A DNA stretch of 64,000 nucleotides from Nocardia vermiculata NBRC 100427 (GCF_001613265.1 NZ_BDCA01000034.1:1-64000); one strand, 5' to 3'; shown: positions 48,867 through 57,487, numbered from the stretch's first letter. The notes: generated from the letters alone by a model not told the origin. Translations and numbers: made by a program.

Positions 48867-50126
48867 ATGACAGCTGTGACACGCACACTCGACGTCGCCA
48901 GGATCCGGGCCGATTTCCCGATCCTGAGCCGGACGGTGCGTGACGGGAAACCGCTGGTGTACCTGGATTCCGGGGCCACCTCGCAGCGTCCGCTGGCAGT
49001 ACTGGACGCGGAGCGCGAGTTCCTGACCCACACCAATGCCGCAGTGCACCGGGGCGCGCATCAGCTCGCCGAGGAAGCGACCGACGCCTACGAGGGTGCG
49101 CGCGCGGATATCGCGCGCTTCGTCGGGGTGTCGGCCGACGAGATCGTGTTCACCAAGAACGCCACCGAATCACTGAATCTGGTGACGTACTCGTTCTCCG
49201 ACGACCGGTTCCCGTACCACGTGGGCCCCGGCGACGACATCGTCGTCACCGAGCTCGAACACCACGCGAATCTGGTGCCCTGGCAGGAACTGGCGCGCCG
49301 CACGGGGGCAACCCTGAAGTGGTACGGCATCACCGACGACGGTCGCATCGACCTGGACTCGCTGGAGTTGTCGCCCGCAACCAAAGTTGTGGCGTTCACC
49401 CACCAGTCCAATGTCACCGGTGCGGTCGCGGACGTGGCCGAGCTGGTCCGCCGGGCCGAGGCGGTCGGCGCGCTGACCGTGCTCGACGCCTGCCAGTCGG
49501 TGCCGCACATGTCGGTGAACTTCCGGGATCTCGGCATCGACTTCGCGGCGTTCTCCGGGCACAAGATGCTCGGTCCCTCCGGCGTCGGCGTGCTGTACGG
49601 GCGGGCCGAGTTGCTCGCGCAGACACCGCCGTTCATCACCGGTGGGTCGATGATCGAGACGGTCACCATGGAGGCCACCACCTACGCGGCGCCGCCGCAG
49701 CGGTTCGAAGCCGGTGTGCCGATGACCTCGCAGGTCGTCGGTCTGGGTGCGGCGGTGCGCTACCTGGAAGCCATCGGGATGGACAACGTTGCCGCGCACG
49801 AGCACACACTCGTCGGTGCGGCGCTCGAGGGGCTCGCCGCGATCGACGGTGTACGGATCGTCGGACCGACCGAGAACGTCGACCGCGGTGGTGCGGTGTC
49901 GTTCGTCGTCGACGGTATCCACCCGCACGATGTGGGCCAGATTCTCGACGACGAGGGTGTGGCGATCCGCGTCGGACATCACTGCGCATGGCCGTTGATG
50001 CGCCGGTTGGGCGTGCCCGCCACCGCACGTGCCTCGTTCGCGGTGTACAACACTCTCGACGAGGTGGAAGCGCTGGTCGCCGCGGTGCGTAAGGCACAGA
50101 AATTCTTCGGTGTGACCGGCGGTTGA
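48867..50126 (+). CDS. sufS: Cysteine desulfurase SufS
   Basis: This 419-residue PLP enzyme takes sulfur from cysteine as a persulfide. The PLP Lys is K233 in FSGHKMLGPSGVG, and the persulfide-forming Cys is C373 in RVGHHCAWPLM. The N-terminal block LVYLDSGATSQRPLAVLDA is typical of the SufS group, and the short loop around C373 (no long insert) fits SufS with a SufU partner. ATG 48867 is one base after the sufC stop. Confidence 0.97.
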   Translation: MTAVTRTLDVARIRADFPILSRTVRDGKPLVYLDSGATSQRPLAVLDAEREFLTHTNAAVHRGAHQLAEEATDAYEGARADIARFVGVSADEIVFTKNATESLNLVTYSFSDDRFPYHVGPGDDIVVTELEHHANLVPWQELARRTGATLKWYGITDDGRIDLDSLELSPATKVVAFTHQSNVTGAVADVAELVRRAEAVGALTVLDACQSVPHMSVNFRDLGIDFAAFSGHKMLGPSGVGVLYGRAELLAQTPPFITGGSMIETVTMEATTYAAPPQRFEAGVPMTSQVVGLGAAVRYLEAIGMDNVAAHEHTLVGAALEGLAAIDGVRIVGPTENVDRGGAVSFVVDGIHPHDVGQILDDEGVAIRVGHHCAWPLMRRLGVPATARASFAVYNTLDEVEALVAAVRKAQKFFGVTGG

Positions 50127-50172
50127 ACTCGGTGAGCGCGAGCTACCAGTGAACGGGGCGTGAGATATCGCA

Positions 50173-50667
50173 ATGCGTATGGAACAGATGTACCAGGAAG
50201 TGATCCTGGACCACTACAAGCACCCACATCATCGCGGGCTGCGGGAGCCGTTCGGTGCCCAAGTGCACCACGTCAACCCCACCTGCGGTGACGAGGTGAC
50301 GCTGCGGGTGCACATCGACGACAACGGGGATGTCGCCGATGTGTCCTACGACGGGCAGGGCTGCTCGATCAGCCAGGCCGCTACCTCGATCCTCACCGAT
50401 CAGGTCATCGGCCAACCCGTGCAGCAGGCGCTGAAGGTGGTCGACTCCTACAACGAGATGATCTCGAGCCGCGGCACCATCGAGGGCGACGAAGACGTGA
50501 TCGGCGACGGTATCGCCCTGGCCGGCGTCGCGAAGTATCCGGCACGAGTCAAGTGCGCGCTCCTGGGCTGGATGGCGTTCAAGGACGCCGTGGTCCGGAT
50601 AACCTCGGCCGAAGAGACCACGCGGACCATGGGAAGCGGTTCCGCGGGAAATGGGGAAACCTCATGA
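50173..50667 (+). CDS. sufU: SufU, zinc-dependent sulfur transfer protein
   Basis: This 164-residue IscU/NifU-like protein has the SufU set of cysteines: C38 (NPTCGDE), C64 (GQGCSISQ) and C128 (VKCALLGW), with D40 as a further metal ligand. The insertion between the second and third Cys seen in SufU versus IscU is present. SufU accepts sulfur from SufS and hands it to SufB. ATG 50173 is preferred over internal ATG at residue 3. The end overlaps sufT by ATGA. Confidence 0.95.
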   Translation: MRMEQMYQEVILDHYKHPHHRGLREPFGAQVHHVNPTCGDEVTLRVHIDDNGDVADVSYDGQGCSISQAATSILTDQVIGQPVQQALKVVDSYNEMISSRGTIEGDEDVIGDGIALAGVAKYPARVKCALLGWMAFKDAVVRITSAEETTRTMGSGSAGNGETS

Positions 50668-51044
50668 GTGAGACTCAGGAAACCGAACAGCAGACCGCCG
50701 CGCCGCCGGCCGCCGAGCTCACCCAGGAACAGATCGAGCTGCTCGACGACCTGGAAGAGGCGATGCGTGACGTCGTCGACCCCGAACTCGGCATCAATGT
50801 CGTCGATCTCGGCCTGGTCTACGGAATGCGACTCGAAGCCGATGTCGCGGTCCTCGACATGACGCTCACCTCGGCTGCATGCCCGCTCACCGACGTGATC
50901 GAGGATCAGTCCCGTAATGCGCTGGTGCGCAGCGGCCTGGTGGAGGATCTGAAGATCAACTGGGTCTGGATGCCGCCGTGGGGCCCGGACAAGATCACCG
51001 ACGACGGCCGCGAGCAGTTGCGCGCCCTGGGGTTCACGGTCTGA
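50664..51044 (+). CDS. sufT: SufT (DUF59/MIP18-family) Fe-S assembly factor
   Basis: This 126-residue protein has the MIP18/DUF59 domain: EAMRDVVDPELGINVVDLGLVY, with the conserved DPELGINVVDLGL core, and the LTSAACPLTD segment carrying the conserved Cys. SufT-type proteins help mature Fe-S proteins, especially when demand is high. It starts at ATG 50664 inside the sufU stop and is the last suf gene, as Rv1466 is in M. tuberculosis. A stem-loop follows at 51058-51094. Confidence 0.94.
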   Translation: MSETQETEQQTAAPPAAELTQEQIELLDDLEEAMRDVVDPELGINVVDLGLVYGMRLEADVAVLDMTLTSAACPLTDVIEDQSRNALVRSGLVEDLKINWVWMPPWGPDKITDDGREQLRALGFTV

Positions 51045-51057
51045 CGACACCGGTGAC

Positions 51058-51094
51058 GGCGGTTTCGCGAGGCGAAACATATCGTGAAACCGCC
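51058..51094 (+). terminator. Hairpin after the suf operon
   Basis: GGCGGTTTC (51058-51066) pairs with GAAACCGCC (51086-51094) over 9 bp. An alternative inner stem, GTTTCG (51062-51067) with CGAAAC (51073-51078), is mutually exclusive with it. It begins 14 bases after the sufT stop. Confidence 0.6.
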
Positions 51095-51183
51095 CGTACG
51101 GTCCGAGAATTGGACATCCGGGGCCGGAGTGGACGAGGATCGCCTGCGTCAACGTACGCAAACTGATCGGGGTGGATTCTCGA

Positions 51184-51621
51184 ATGTCTCATATGTTTAC
51201 CCGGCCGGGGCGGTCCGCGGCGGTGGCCGTGCTGGCGGGTGCGGCCCTCACTGTCGTCGGCGGAGCCGGCGCCGCACACGCCGACGGTGATCAGCACGGT
51301 GCCATCGCCTATTCCGACAGCTCCGGAACCGTTGCCGCGGCGGCCAACTATTCGGATGCGCCCAGCGCGGACTCGGCGGCCATCGCGCACTGTGGTGGCG
51401 GCGATTGCCGTGTCATTCTGGACTTTTCCAACGGCTGCGGTTCGGTGGCACAAGGCGCTGACGGCAAGATCGCGGTCGGCTGGGGGCCCACCAAGACCGA
51501 ATCGGAGAAGCAGGCGATCGAGTTCCTCGGACCGAGCGCTCCGCCGTTCCCCGACCTCGGCAGTGCCAGCCCGCGCCCGGCTACCATCGCATTGACCAGC
51601 TGCACCGCCAACGCCCGCTGA
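51184..51621 (+). CDS. Secreted DUF4189-domain protein
   Basis: This 145-residue protein has a signal peptide (RSAAVAVLAGAALTVVGGAG, cleavage likely after AHA) and a DUF4189 domain: GAIAYSDSSGTVAAAANYSD, then CGGGDCRVILDF, CGSVAQGADGKIAVGWG and a final Cys. Four or five cysteines suggest disulfide bonds. Such small secreted proteins are common in Nocardia and mycobacteria, with unknown function. ATG 51184 is chosen over GTG 51172 for a normal signal peptide. It follows the suf operon after a hairpin, so it is probably transcribed on its own. Confidence 0.88.
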   Translation: MSHMFTRPGRSAAVAVLAGAALTVVGGAGAAHADGDQHGAIAYSDSSGTVAAAANYSDAPSADSAAIAHCGGGDCRVILDFSNGCGSVAQGADGKIAVGWGPTKTESEKQAIEFLGPSAPPFPDLGSASPRPATIALTSCTANAR

Positions 51622-51715
51622 GCAAGCGGTAGCACGAGACGCGTCCGACACAACTGCGGTGCGCGGCGATTCGCTACACCTGGCTGCTTGCGGTCCGGGT
51701 GGCGATCATGCTGTC

Positions 51716-51751
51716 TCGACGGCCGATCCGCAACGGCGGGTCGGCCGTCGA
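51716..51751. terminator. 11-bp perfect stem in the 309-base gap before the acyl-CoA dehydrogenase
   Basis: TCGACGGCCGA (51716-51726) and TCGGCCGTCGA (51741-51751) pair perfectly with a 14-base loop. It could end DUF4189 transcription, 95 bases after that stop. Nothing else is seen in 51622-51930 except the frame that runs into the next gene and an AGGAG at 51921. Confidence 0.5.
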
Positions 51752-51930
51752 CGTATCTTGCGCCCGGGCTGCCCACAGTCCCAGCGGGAGAAGCAATATC
51801 GGCTCTCCGTCCGGACACACCGCCGCCCGGCCGGGCGCACGATATCGTGAGAGCTGCGTGCGGTCGGTGGGCGCCGCGGATCGAACGCCGATCCTGCGAT
51901 GTGGGTCCGCCCGAGAAGGCAGGAGCAGCT

Positions 51931-53193
51931 GTGGATTTCGATTTACCTCGTGGGCTCACCGACTATCTCGCCGAACTGGACGAGTTCATCGACCGCGAGA
52001 TCGTCCCGCTCGAGCGCGCCGACGACAACGTCCGCTTCTTCGACCATCGTCGCGAGGATGCGCGCACCGACTGGGATCGAGGCGGCCTGCCCAGCGCGGA
52101 ATGGGAGGATTTGCTGGCACAGTCGCGCCGGGTAGCCGATGCGGCCGGTCATTACCGCTACGCTTTCCCGCCGGAGTTCGGCGGCCGCGGCGGCACCAAC
52201 CTCGATATGGCCGTGATCCGTGAACATCTCGCGCACCGCGGACTGGGCCTGCATTGCGATCTGCAGAACGAACACGCCGTCGTCGCCAACAACGTCGGCC
52301 TGCTGTTGATGCTGGAATATGGTTCCGAACAGCAGAAATCCGAGTGGGTCGAAGGACTTGCGGCCGGAACGAAGTTCTTCGCTTTCGGCATCACCGAACC
52401 AGAGCACGGCTCCGACGTCACCCATATGGAGACCCGCGCGGTACGCGACGGTGACGACTGGGTGATCACCGGCGAGAAGACCTGGAACACCGGGATCCAC
52501 ACCGCTGATGCAGATCTCATTTTCGCCCGCACCTCCGGCTCGTCCGGTGACGGCGCCGGTATCACTGCTTTTCTGGTGCCGGCGGGTTCCCGGGGTTTCA
52601 CCGTCGAGGAGTATCTGTGGACATTCAATATGCCCACCGACCACGGTCGCGTCACCCTGCGTGAGGTGCGGGTCGGCGCCGACGCTGTATTCGGGCCGGA
52701 AGGGCGCGGACTCGCGGTGGTGCAGCATTTCTTCAACGAGAACCGGATCCGTCAGGCCGCGTCGAGTCTGGGTGCCGCGCAGTACTGCATCGATCAGGCC
52801 GTGGATTATGCCAAGCAGCGCAAGCCGTTCGGCACACCGCTGGCCGACAATCAAGCCGTGCAGTTCCCGCTGGTCGAACTGCACACCCAGTGCGAGATGC
52901 TGCGGACGCTGATCTACAAGACCGCGTGGACGATGGATCACCACGGCACGTTCGCCGCCTCCGAACAGGTGTCGATGTGCAACTACTGGGCCAACCGGTT
53001 GTGTTGTGAGGCGGCCGATCGCGCCATGCAGGTGCACGGCGGTCTCGGCTATTCGCGACACGAACCGTTCGAGCACATCTACCGCCATCACCGCCGCTAC
53101 CGGATCACCGAGGGCGCGGAGGAGATTCAGATGCGGCGGGTGGCCGGGTACCTGTTCGGATTCATGTCGGCGCGGGCGCCCAAAGGCGTATGA
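51931..53193 (+). CDS. Acyl-CoA dehydrogenase family protein
   Basis: This 420-residue flavoenzyme has the full acyl-CoA dehydrogenase fold: N-terminal helices, then FFAFGITEPEHGSDVTHMETRA, WVITGEKTWNTG, NENRIRQAASSLGAAQYCIDQA and the C-terminal MQVHGGLGYSRHEPFEHIYR. The catalytic base is likely the Glu of TEGAEEIQ near the end. The LQNEHAVVANNVG segment and length fit the mammalian ACAD10/11-like group. GTG 51931 follows AGGAG with normal spacing; the longer frame to 51688 adds an unrelated 81 residues. Likely role is fatty or branched acyl-CoA oxidation. Confidence 0.9.
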   Translation: MDFDLPRGLTDYLAELDEFIDREIVPLERADDNVRFFDHRREDARTDWDRGGLPSAEWEDLLAQSRRVADAAGHYRYAFPPEFGGRGGTNLDMAVIREHLAHRGLGLHCDLQNEHAVVANNVGLLLMLEYGSEQQKSEWVEGLAAGTKFFAFGITEPEHGSDVTHMETRAVRDGDDWVITGEKTWNTGIHTADADLIFARTSGSSGDGAGITAFLVPAGSRGFTVEEYLWTFNMPTDHGRVTLREVRVGADAVFGPEGRGLAVVQHFFNENRIRQAASSLGAAQYCIDQAVDYAKQRKPFGTPLADNQAVQFPLVELHTQCEMLRTLIYKTAWTMDHHGTFAASEQVSMCNYWANRLCCEAADRAMQVHGGLGYSRHEPFEHIYRHHRRYRITEGAEEIQMRRVAGYLFGFMSARAPKGV

Positions 53194-53198
53194 ACGAC

Positions 53199-53237
53199 CA
53201 CGGCCCCCGCTGCCCGGGTAGGGGAGCGGGGGCCGTG
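53199..53237. terminator. Bidirectional terminator between acyl-CoA dehydrogenase and RDD gene
   Basis: A perfect 13-bp stem pairs 53199-53211 with 53225-53237 around a 13-base loop, between convergent stops at 53193 and 53252. Confidence 0.85.
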
Positions 53238-53251
53238 CGACGACCGAAGGA

Positions 53252-54070
53252 CTACTTCGGTGCCTGCACCACGACGGTGCTGATGATCTTGTCCGCGAAG
53301 GTCTGCTTCTTGTCGTCCCACAGCGGCCACAGGAAACCCAGGTAGCAGGCTGCCGAGTCGAGGATGTGGCACAGCTTGCGCACCACGGCCATTCCGAATC
53401 CGAGGACCTGTCCGTCGGCCTCCCTGATCACTCGGATGCCGAGTGTCCGCTTACCGGGCGTCTGACCGGTGGTGCCCTCCTGGTGGGCCACCCAGAGGAA
53501 CAGGCCGATGCCGACCGCCGCAGCTACCAGCCACAGCACGATGCCCAACCCGTTGATTCCGCCACCCGTGCAGACCGACGAGGAGGAATACGAGTACGAG
53601 CTGCTGTACGAATCGGAGTCGAAGGAGCAGTCCAGATCATCGGTGCCCACCACACCGGCGAGGATGTACAAAATGGTGGGGACAACACCGACGATCAGGG
53701 CATCGATCAGGTAGGCCCCCACCCGTGAACCCCACTCCGCATAGGCGCCGAACGGGCTGAAACCTGGTTGGGGCTGGCCGTATCCGGGGCCCGGCGGCGG
53801 ATAGCCCGGGCCGGGTGGGGGCGGAGTACCCGGATTGGGCTGCGGCTGGCCGTATCCCGGCGGCGGTGCGGCATAGGCCGGCTGGGGAGCGCCGTAAGCC
53901 GGTTGGGGCGCACCGTAACCGGGCTGAGGTGCACCGTATCCCGGTGGCGGCGCACCGTAACCGGGTTGCGGGGCCCCGTAGCCGGGCTGGGGCGCACCGT
54001 AGCCGGGCGGTGGGGCACCGTAGCCCGGCTGTTGACCGTACGGGCCGTTCGGGTCCGACGGATTGGTCAT
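53252..54070 (-). CDS. RDD-family membrane protein with PGYGAPQ repeats
   Basis: This 272-residue protein begins with a cytoplasmic tail of about 12 repeats of PGYGAP(Q/P) at about residues 12-100. Then comes an RDD domain: SRVGAYLIDALIVGVVPTIL (helix 1 with the R and D), an outer Ser/Tyr-rich loop with two cysteines (CSFDSDSYSSSYSYSSSSVC), a second helix GIVLWLVAAAVGIGLFLWVA, and the inner TTGQTPGKRTLGIRV motif. RDD proteins are of varied or unknown transport function; the repeats may mediate assembly. ATG 54070 follows GGAGGAATTACAT. Confidence 0.88.
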   Translation of the reverse strand: MTNPSDPNGPYGQQPGYGAPPPGYGAPQPGYGAPQPGYGAPPPGYGAPQPGYGAPQPAYGAPQPAYAAPPPGYGQPQPNPGTPPPPGPGYPPPGPGYGQPQPGFSPFGAYAEWGSRVGAYLIDALIVGVVPTILYILAGVVGTDDLDCSFDSDSYSSSYSYSSSSVCTGGGINGLGIVLWLVAAAVGIGLFLWVAHQEGTTGQTPGKRTLGIRVIREADGQVLGFGMAVVRKLCHILDSAACYLGFLWPLWDDKKQTFADKIISTVVVQAPK

Positions 54071-54201
54071 ATGTAATTCCTCCAGATGGTGGTGCGGGAT
54101 CCGGGCCCCGACCGGGTCGAAACAGGTGGGTGCGCCGTACGGCAACCGCAAGAAGCCCCCGCCCAAAGTATGGCCGACCCGAATGGAATCGGCGCGTTGA
54201 A

Positions 54202-54226
54202 GCCAGTCGTGTATACCACGACTGGC
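54202..54226 (-). terminator. Hairpin after ku
   Basis: GCCAGTCGTG (54202-54211) and CACGACTGGC (54217-54226) form a perfect 10-bp stem with a 5-base loop, 18 bases past the ku stop on the reverse strand. Confidence 0.7.
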
Positions 54227-54243
54227 GGGAAACGCGAATCGGT

Positions 54244-55203
54244 TCAGGCGCCCTTACGGGTCTGGCGGCTGCTCGTGGTGGAGGATTTCTTCGCGGCGGC
54301 CTTCTTCTGCCCGCCGGACGAGGAGCTCGAGGATTTCGACGACTTCGATGCGGTACGCCGTCCGCTCGACTTCGAGGCCCGGCTCGTCGACTTCCGGGTA
54401 CCGGACTTCTTCTCGTCGCCGCGCCCGCTGGCGTCCAGACTGCGCTGCAACGCGGCCACCAGATCGACCACCTCGGCGTCGGCCTGCTCCGGCTCGGCTT
54501 CCTCGCGACGGGTGACCCGATCGGACCCGGATTCGATGGCCTCGTCGAGCATCTTCTTCAACTCGATCTGGTACTCGTCGGTGTACTGGCTGGGATCGAA
54601 ATCGTCGGACATACTGTCGACCAGTGTTTGTGCCATCGACACCTCCTGGGAGCGGGGAGCCGCGACGTCGTCCAGCGATTCGAATTCCGCGCTGCGCACC
54701 TCGTCCGGCCACAGCAGCGTCTGCAACACGAGCACTCCGTCGCGCACCCGCAACGCCGCCAGCCGCGTCTTCTGCCGCAGGGTGAAATGCACCAGCGCCA
54801 CCCGATCGACCTGGTCGAGGGTCTTGGCCAGCAGCACGTACGCCTTCGGCGTATTCGAATCGGGCTCGAGATAGTAGCTGCGATCGAACAGCATCGGATC
54901 GATCTGGTCCGCCGGCACGAACTGCAGCACCGGAATCTCGTGCTTCTCGGCAACAGGCAACTTCGCAAAGTCCTCGTTGGTGAGAACCACCTTGTCACCC
55001 TCGGGCGACTCGTACGCCTTATCGATATCGGCGAATGCCACAGATTTGCCGCACACCGTGCAAACGCGGTCGTACTTGATCCTGCCGCCGTCCTCGGCGT
55101 GGACCTGATGAAACCTGATGTCATGGTCCTCGGTGGCGGTATATACCTTCACCGGGACATTCACCAGCCCGAACGCGATGGAACCCTTCCAGATCGACCG
55201 CAT
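54244..55203 (-). CDS. ku: Non-homologous end-joining protein Ku
   Basis: This 319-residue protein is bacterial Ku, which binds DNA ends as a homodimer and recruits ligase D. It starts MRSIWKGSIAFGLVNVPVKVY, the invariant Ku start, then RFHQVHAEDGGRIKYDRVC, and has FEVDPADQIDP-type KYLEPD segment as SYYLEPDSNTPKAYVLL. The core ends near residue 255. A tail of about 65 residues rich in Lys, Ser and Arg follows, as in other actinobacterial Ku proteins, where it aids DNA binding. No ligD lies next to it in the window. ATG 55203. Confidence 0.96.
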   Translation of the reverse strand: MRSIWKGSIAFGLVNVPVKVYTATEDHDIRFHQVHAEDGGRIKYDRVCTVCGKSVAFADIDKAYESPEGDKVVLTNEDFAKLPVAEKHEIPVLQFVPADQIDPMLFDRSYYLEPDSNTPKAYVLLAKTLDQVDRVALVHFTLRQKTRLAALRVRDGVLVLQTLLWPDEVRSAEFESLDDVAAPRSQEVSMAQTLVDSMSDDFDPSQYTDEYQIELKKMLDEAIESGSDRVTRREEAEPEQADAEVVDLVAALQRSLDASGRGDEKKSGTRKSTSRASKSSGRRTASKSSKSSSSSSGGQKKAAAKKSSTTSSRQTRKGA

Positions 55204-55644
55204 GCGTTCGATGCTACTTACGACCTGCCGCGTCTGTCTCGGGAATGGCGTCCACCTGCGGTTTCGTGGTTGTTGTCCGCTGTTGTTGGTGGCTGTTTGT
55301 GGACCTGTGACGTCCTGTATAGGTCGGAATTTCGTGCTTCTAATCTGTATCGGAAACTGTCGCAGATCACCCCAGCGGCCCCGGGTCGCGGCCGGGCATC
55401 CGAGTGGGCGCGGCGGGTGAACAGAGCAGATTGCGGCTGCGGTAGTCGAGGGTAGCGCGGTTGCGGACCGTAAGCCGACGTTTCGTCACCCGGAGGGCCG
55501 CGTAGCAGAAATGCCAGACTTCTGTGTGCGAGTGGGGACTCTCGTATCCCTCACTGCTCCCTCACTGCGGCAGATTTTCCTGAACCATGTGTTCGATGAC
55601 ATCTAGTCCTGTCGGCGCCGCGCCGTTGCGGGGGGGGGGATCGC
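55204..55644. other. 441-base region between ku and the second catabolic locus
   Basis: No gene or tRNA is seen. The first 150 bases are T-rich (TTGTTGTCCGCTGTTGTTGG) compared with the surroundings. A tandem CCCTCACTGCT/CCCTCACTGC lies near 55548, and a run of ten G at 55630-55639 directly precedes the stop of the TetR gene. It could mark the border of an acquired segment, but no repeat or integrase supports this. Confidence 0.4.
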
Positions 55645-56394
55645 TCAGCTGCCCTCTGCGCTGAGAAGGCGGGTCAGAAAGTCGAGGTCCTGCTGGATCA
55701 GTGCCACCGCGCCGAGGGGGGTCGGTGCATCCGGGGTGCGTCCGGGCTCTTGGGCCACCATCGCGACCGCGTTGTGCGCGATCTGTTCGGCCACCGGATC
55801 GGCGGGGTGCGTCGAAGATGGGTGGAACCACCAGGCTACCCAGTTGCACATGCCGATGATCGACAGTGCTGTGATGCGAACGTCGACTGGGCGGAATCGG
55901 CCGCCGGTGATGCCCTCTTCGATGACGGTTGTGACCTCGCGAAGAACGGTTCGTCGGCCTTCGAGGTGTTTCCTCGCGATCTCCGGAGGCAAGGCCTGGT
56001 CGCTGCGGTCGAGTGTTCGGAATTGCGCCGGCTGTTCGGCGCGATTCAAGACCAGGGTGCGCACGAGCGCATGCAGCTTCTCGGCCGCGTCGAGATCGGA
56101 GCGCTGTCGGACCTCTCGCAAGGAATTCGCCGCGCTCTGCGTCGTCGCCTCGACCATTGCGACGAGCAACTCTTCTTTGCTCTTCACATAGTTGTAGAGG
56201 TTGGGGCGGCTCAACCCGACCGCATCGGCGATGTCCTGCAGCGTGGTTCCGTCGTAGCCGCGTTCGGCGAACAGTCGCATGGCCTGATCGATGATCTCGC
56301 TCATAAGCAGTTTGCGCCGGGGAGCCGCGCCGCGTCGGGTCTCCGGGCGCCTACCGGTCTGTTTCCGTGCCTCGGGCCCCTCTGCGGTTGCCAT
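55645..56394 (-). CDS. TetR-family regulator of the second catabolic locus
   Basis: This 249-residue repressor has an unusually long basic N-terminal arm of about 30 residues before the helix-turn-helix TLQDIADAVGLSRPNLYNYV (about residues 50-69) and KSKEELLVAMV. The ligand domain carries DRSDQALPPEIARKHLEGRR and a WVAWWFHPSSTHPADPVAEQ block typical of TetR_C_40-like proteins in catabolic loci. ATG 56394 is chosen over GTG 56400. It is followed by the alpha/beta hydrolase upstream on the same strand and probably binds the palindrome at 57401. Confidence 0.9.
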   Translation of the reverse strand: MATAEGPEARKQTGRRPETRRGAAPRRKLLMSEIIDQAMRLFAERGYDGTTLQDIADAVGLSRPNLYNYVKSKEELLVAMVEATTQSAANSLREVRQRSDLDAAEKLHALVRTLVLNRAEQPAQFRTLDRSDQALPPEIARKHLEGRRTVLREVTTVIEEGITGGRFRPVDVRITALSIIGMCNWVAWWFHPSSTHPADPVAEQIAHNAVAMVAQEPGRTPDAPTPLGAVALIQQDLDFLTRLLSAEGS

Positions 56395-56451
56395 CTCCAC
56401 CCTCTGTCTAGGTCGTGGCGCGCGGCCAGACTGTGCGGTTGTCGGATCATG

Positions 56452-57330
56452 CTAGTTGGCGGCCACGGTTGCGCGCGTTGCGCACTCCGACGCGAAGGCC
56501 GATTGCCGAAGGTGCAGCGCATGGGAGAGCCGGTGATGGTCCAGGTTGTGTCCGGCGTCCGCCTGGAGCTTGGCGTCCACCCAGGGAGCGGAAGTGAAGT
56601 ACCTGGCGAAATTCGCCACCCGGCCCTTGTCGACGATCCACAGGCCGTCGTGTTCGGCGAGTGTGTACTGCACGGGGACGACGACCGAGGCGGCTAGTCT
56701 CGCCACGTCATTCGGCCAGCGCCCGACGATTTCGAGCATCTCCTCACGGGAGACGGGCTCGACCGAACCTTTCGCCAACTCCACGATGTCGACCTCGACG
56801 GTTCTCTCCGGTCCGTACAACAGGCCGCGTAGTTGGTTGGGTGCAAGCTCGACGGGGCCGCTTGCCGGGAGGTTCTTCCAGGTATCGACGATGTAGTCGG
56901 GAGACCGATCGCTCACGCCGTGTATCGAGATGCCCAGCAAGGGCCAGTCTGGGCGACGCGCGGCGATGTGCACCGCGATCGCCGCGCCGATGGAGTGCGC
57001 GAGCAGGACCACCCCGGGGCGGTTCTCGCCGTGGGTGGCCCAGAGCGTACCGATCGCGGCACAGAGGGCCGTGGCGCTGTCGTCGAAGGTTCGCCGGCCT
57101 TCGGGAAGCGGATCGCTGCCGCCGTAGTCGGGTCGGTCGAGCGCAAATACGGAAAACCCTGCGGCGCTGCCGATGTCGAGCAGTGAGTGTCCGGGCACAT
57201 CGAAGTATCCGTGGTTGTAGCCACCGCCGTGCAGGGCGATGACCAGCGGTGTCTCTGCGGCGCCGCTGTCTGTCGCGATTCCGGAGATCCTGCGCCCGCC
57301 GACAGCGAAGTCCAGAGGTGTTCTCGTCAT
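56452..57330 (-). CDS. Alpha/beta hydrolase
   Basis: This 292-residue enzyme has the alpha/beta hydrolase fold: oxyanion segment LVIALHGGGYNHGYFD, nucleophile Ser in LLAHSIGAAIAVHIAA, an acid in YTLAEHDGLW and His in AGHNLDHH. It is a serine hydrolase (esterase, thioesterase or C-C hydrolase). ATG 57330 was chosen because AGGAG precedes it by nine bases; the longer frame to 57408 would start inside the palindrome at 57401. It is divergent from the VOC operon and co-directional with the TetR gene 57 bases further on. Confidence 0.87.
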   Translation of the reverse strand: MTRTPLDFAVGGRRISGIATDSGAAETPLVIALHGGGYNHGYFDVPGHSLLDIGSAAGFSVFALDRPDYGGSDPLPEGRRTFDDSATALCAAIGTLWATHGENRPGVVLLAHSIGAAIAVHIAARRPDWPLLGISIHGVSDRSPDYIVDTWKNLPASGPVELAPNQLRGLLYGPERTVEVDIVELAKGSVEPVSREEMLEIVGRWPNDVARLAASVVVPVQYTLAEHDGLWIVDKGRVANFARYFTSAPWVDAKLQADAGHNLDHHRLSHALHLRQSAFASECATRATVAAN

Positions 57331-57400
57331 ATCCCGCATCTCCTTCGCGATGGCTGGCGATAACCCAACGTCATATTTGTGTGCCAGTACGCTAAGCCGG

Positions 57401-57418
57401 TCTGACATATGCGTCAGA
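57401..57418. promoter_or_regulatory. Operator candidate between the divergent catabolic genes
   Basis: TCTGACATATGCGTCAGA is an 18-bp inverted repeat with 6-bp perfect arms. TGACAGATATGACA, a direct repeat of TGACA, follows at 57423-57436. The pair lies in the 157-base region between starts 57330 and 57488 and is the likely site for the TetR at 55645. Confidence 0.5.
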
Positions 57419-57487
57419 ATATTGACAGATATGACAGGGTCGTTTTACGCTTCCCACGCAGAGTTCGTCATCGAGAGGAGTACGCAG

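Noticed and set aside
46817..49036. 739-codon open frame on the reverse strand
   Set aside because: It lies antisense to sufD, sufC and sufS, all of which are unmistakable; the frame is open only because of GC-rich codon bias.
53815..55455. 546-codon plus-strand frame across the RDD and ku genes
   Set aside because: It is antisense to both; the PGYGAPQ repeat DNA keeps several frames open.
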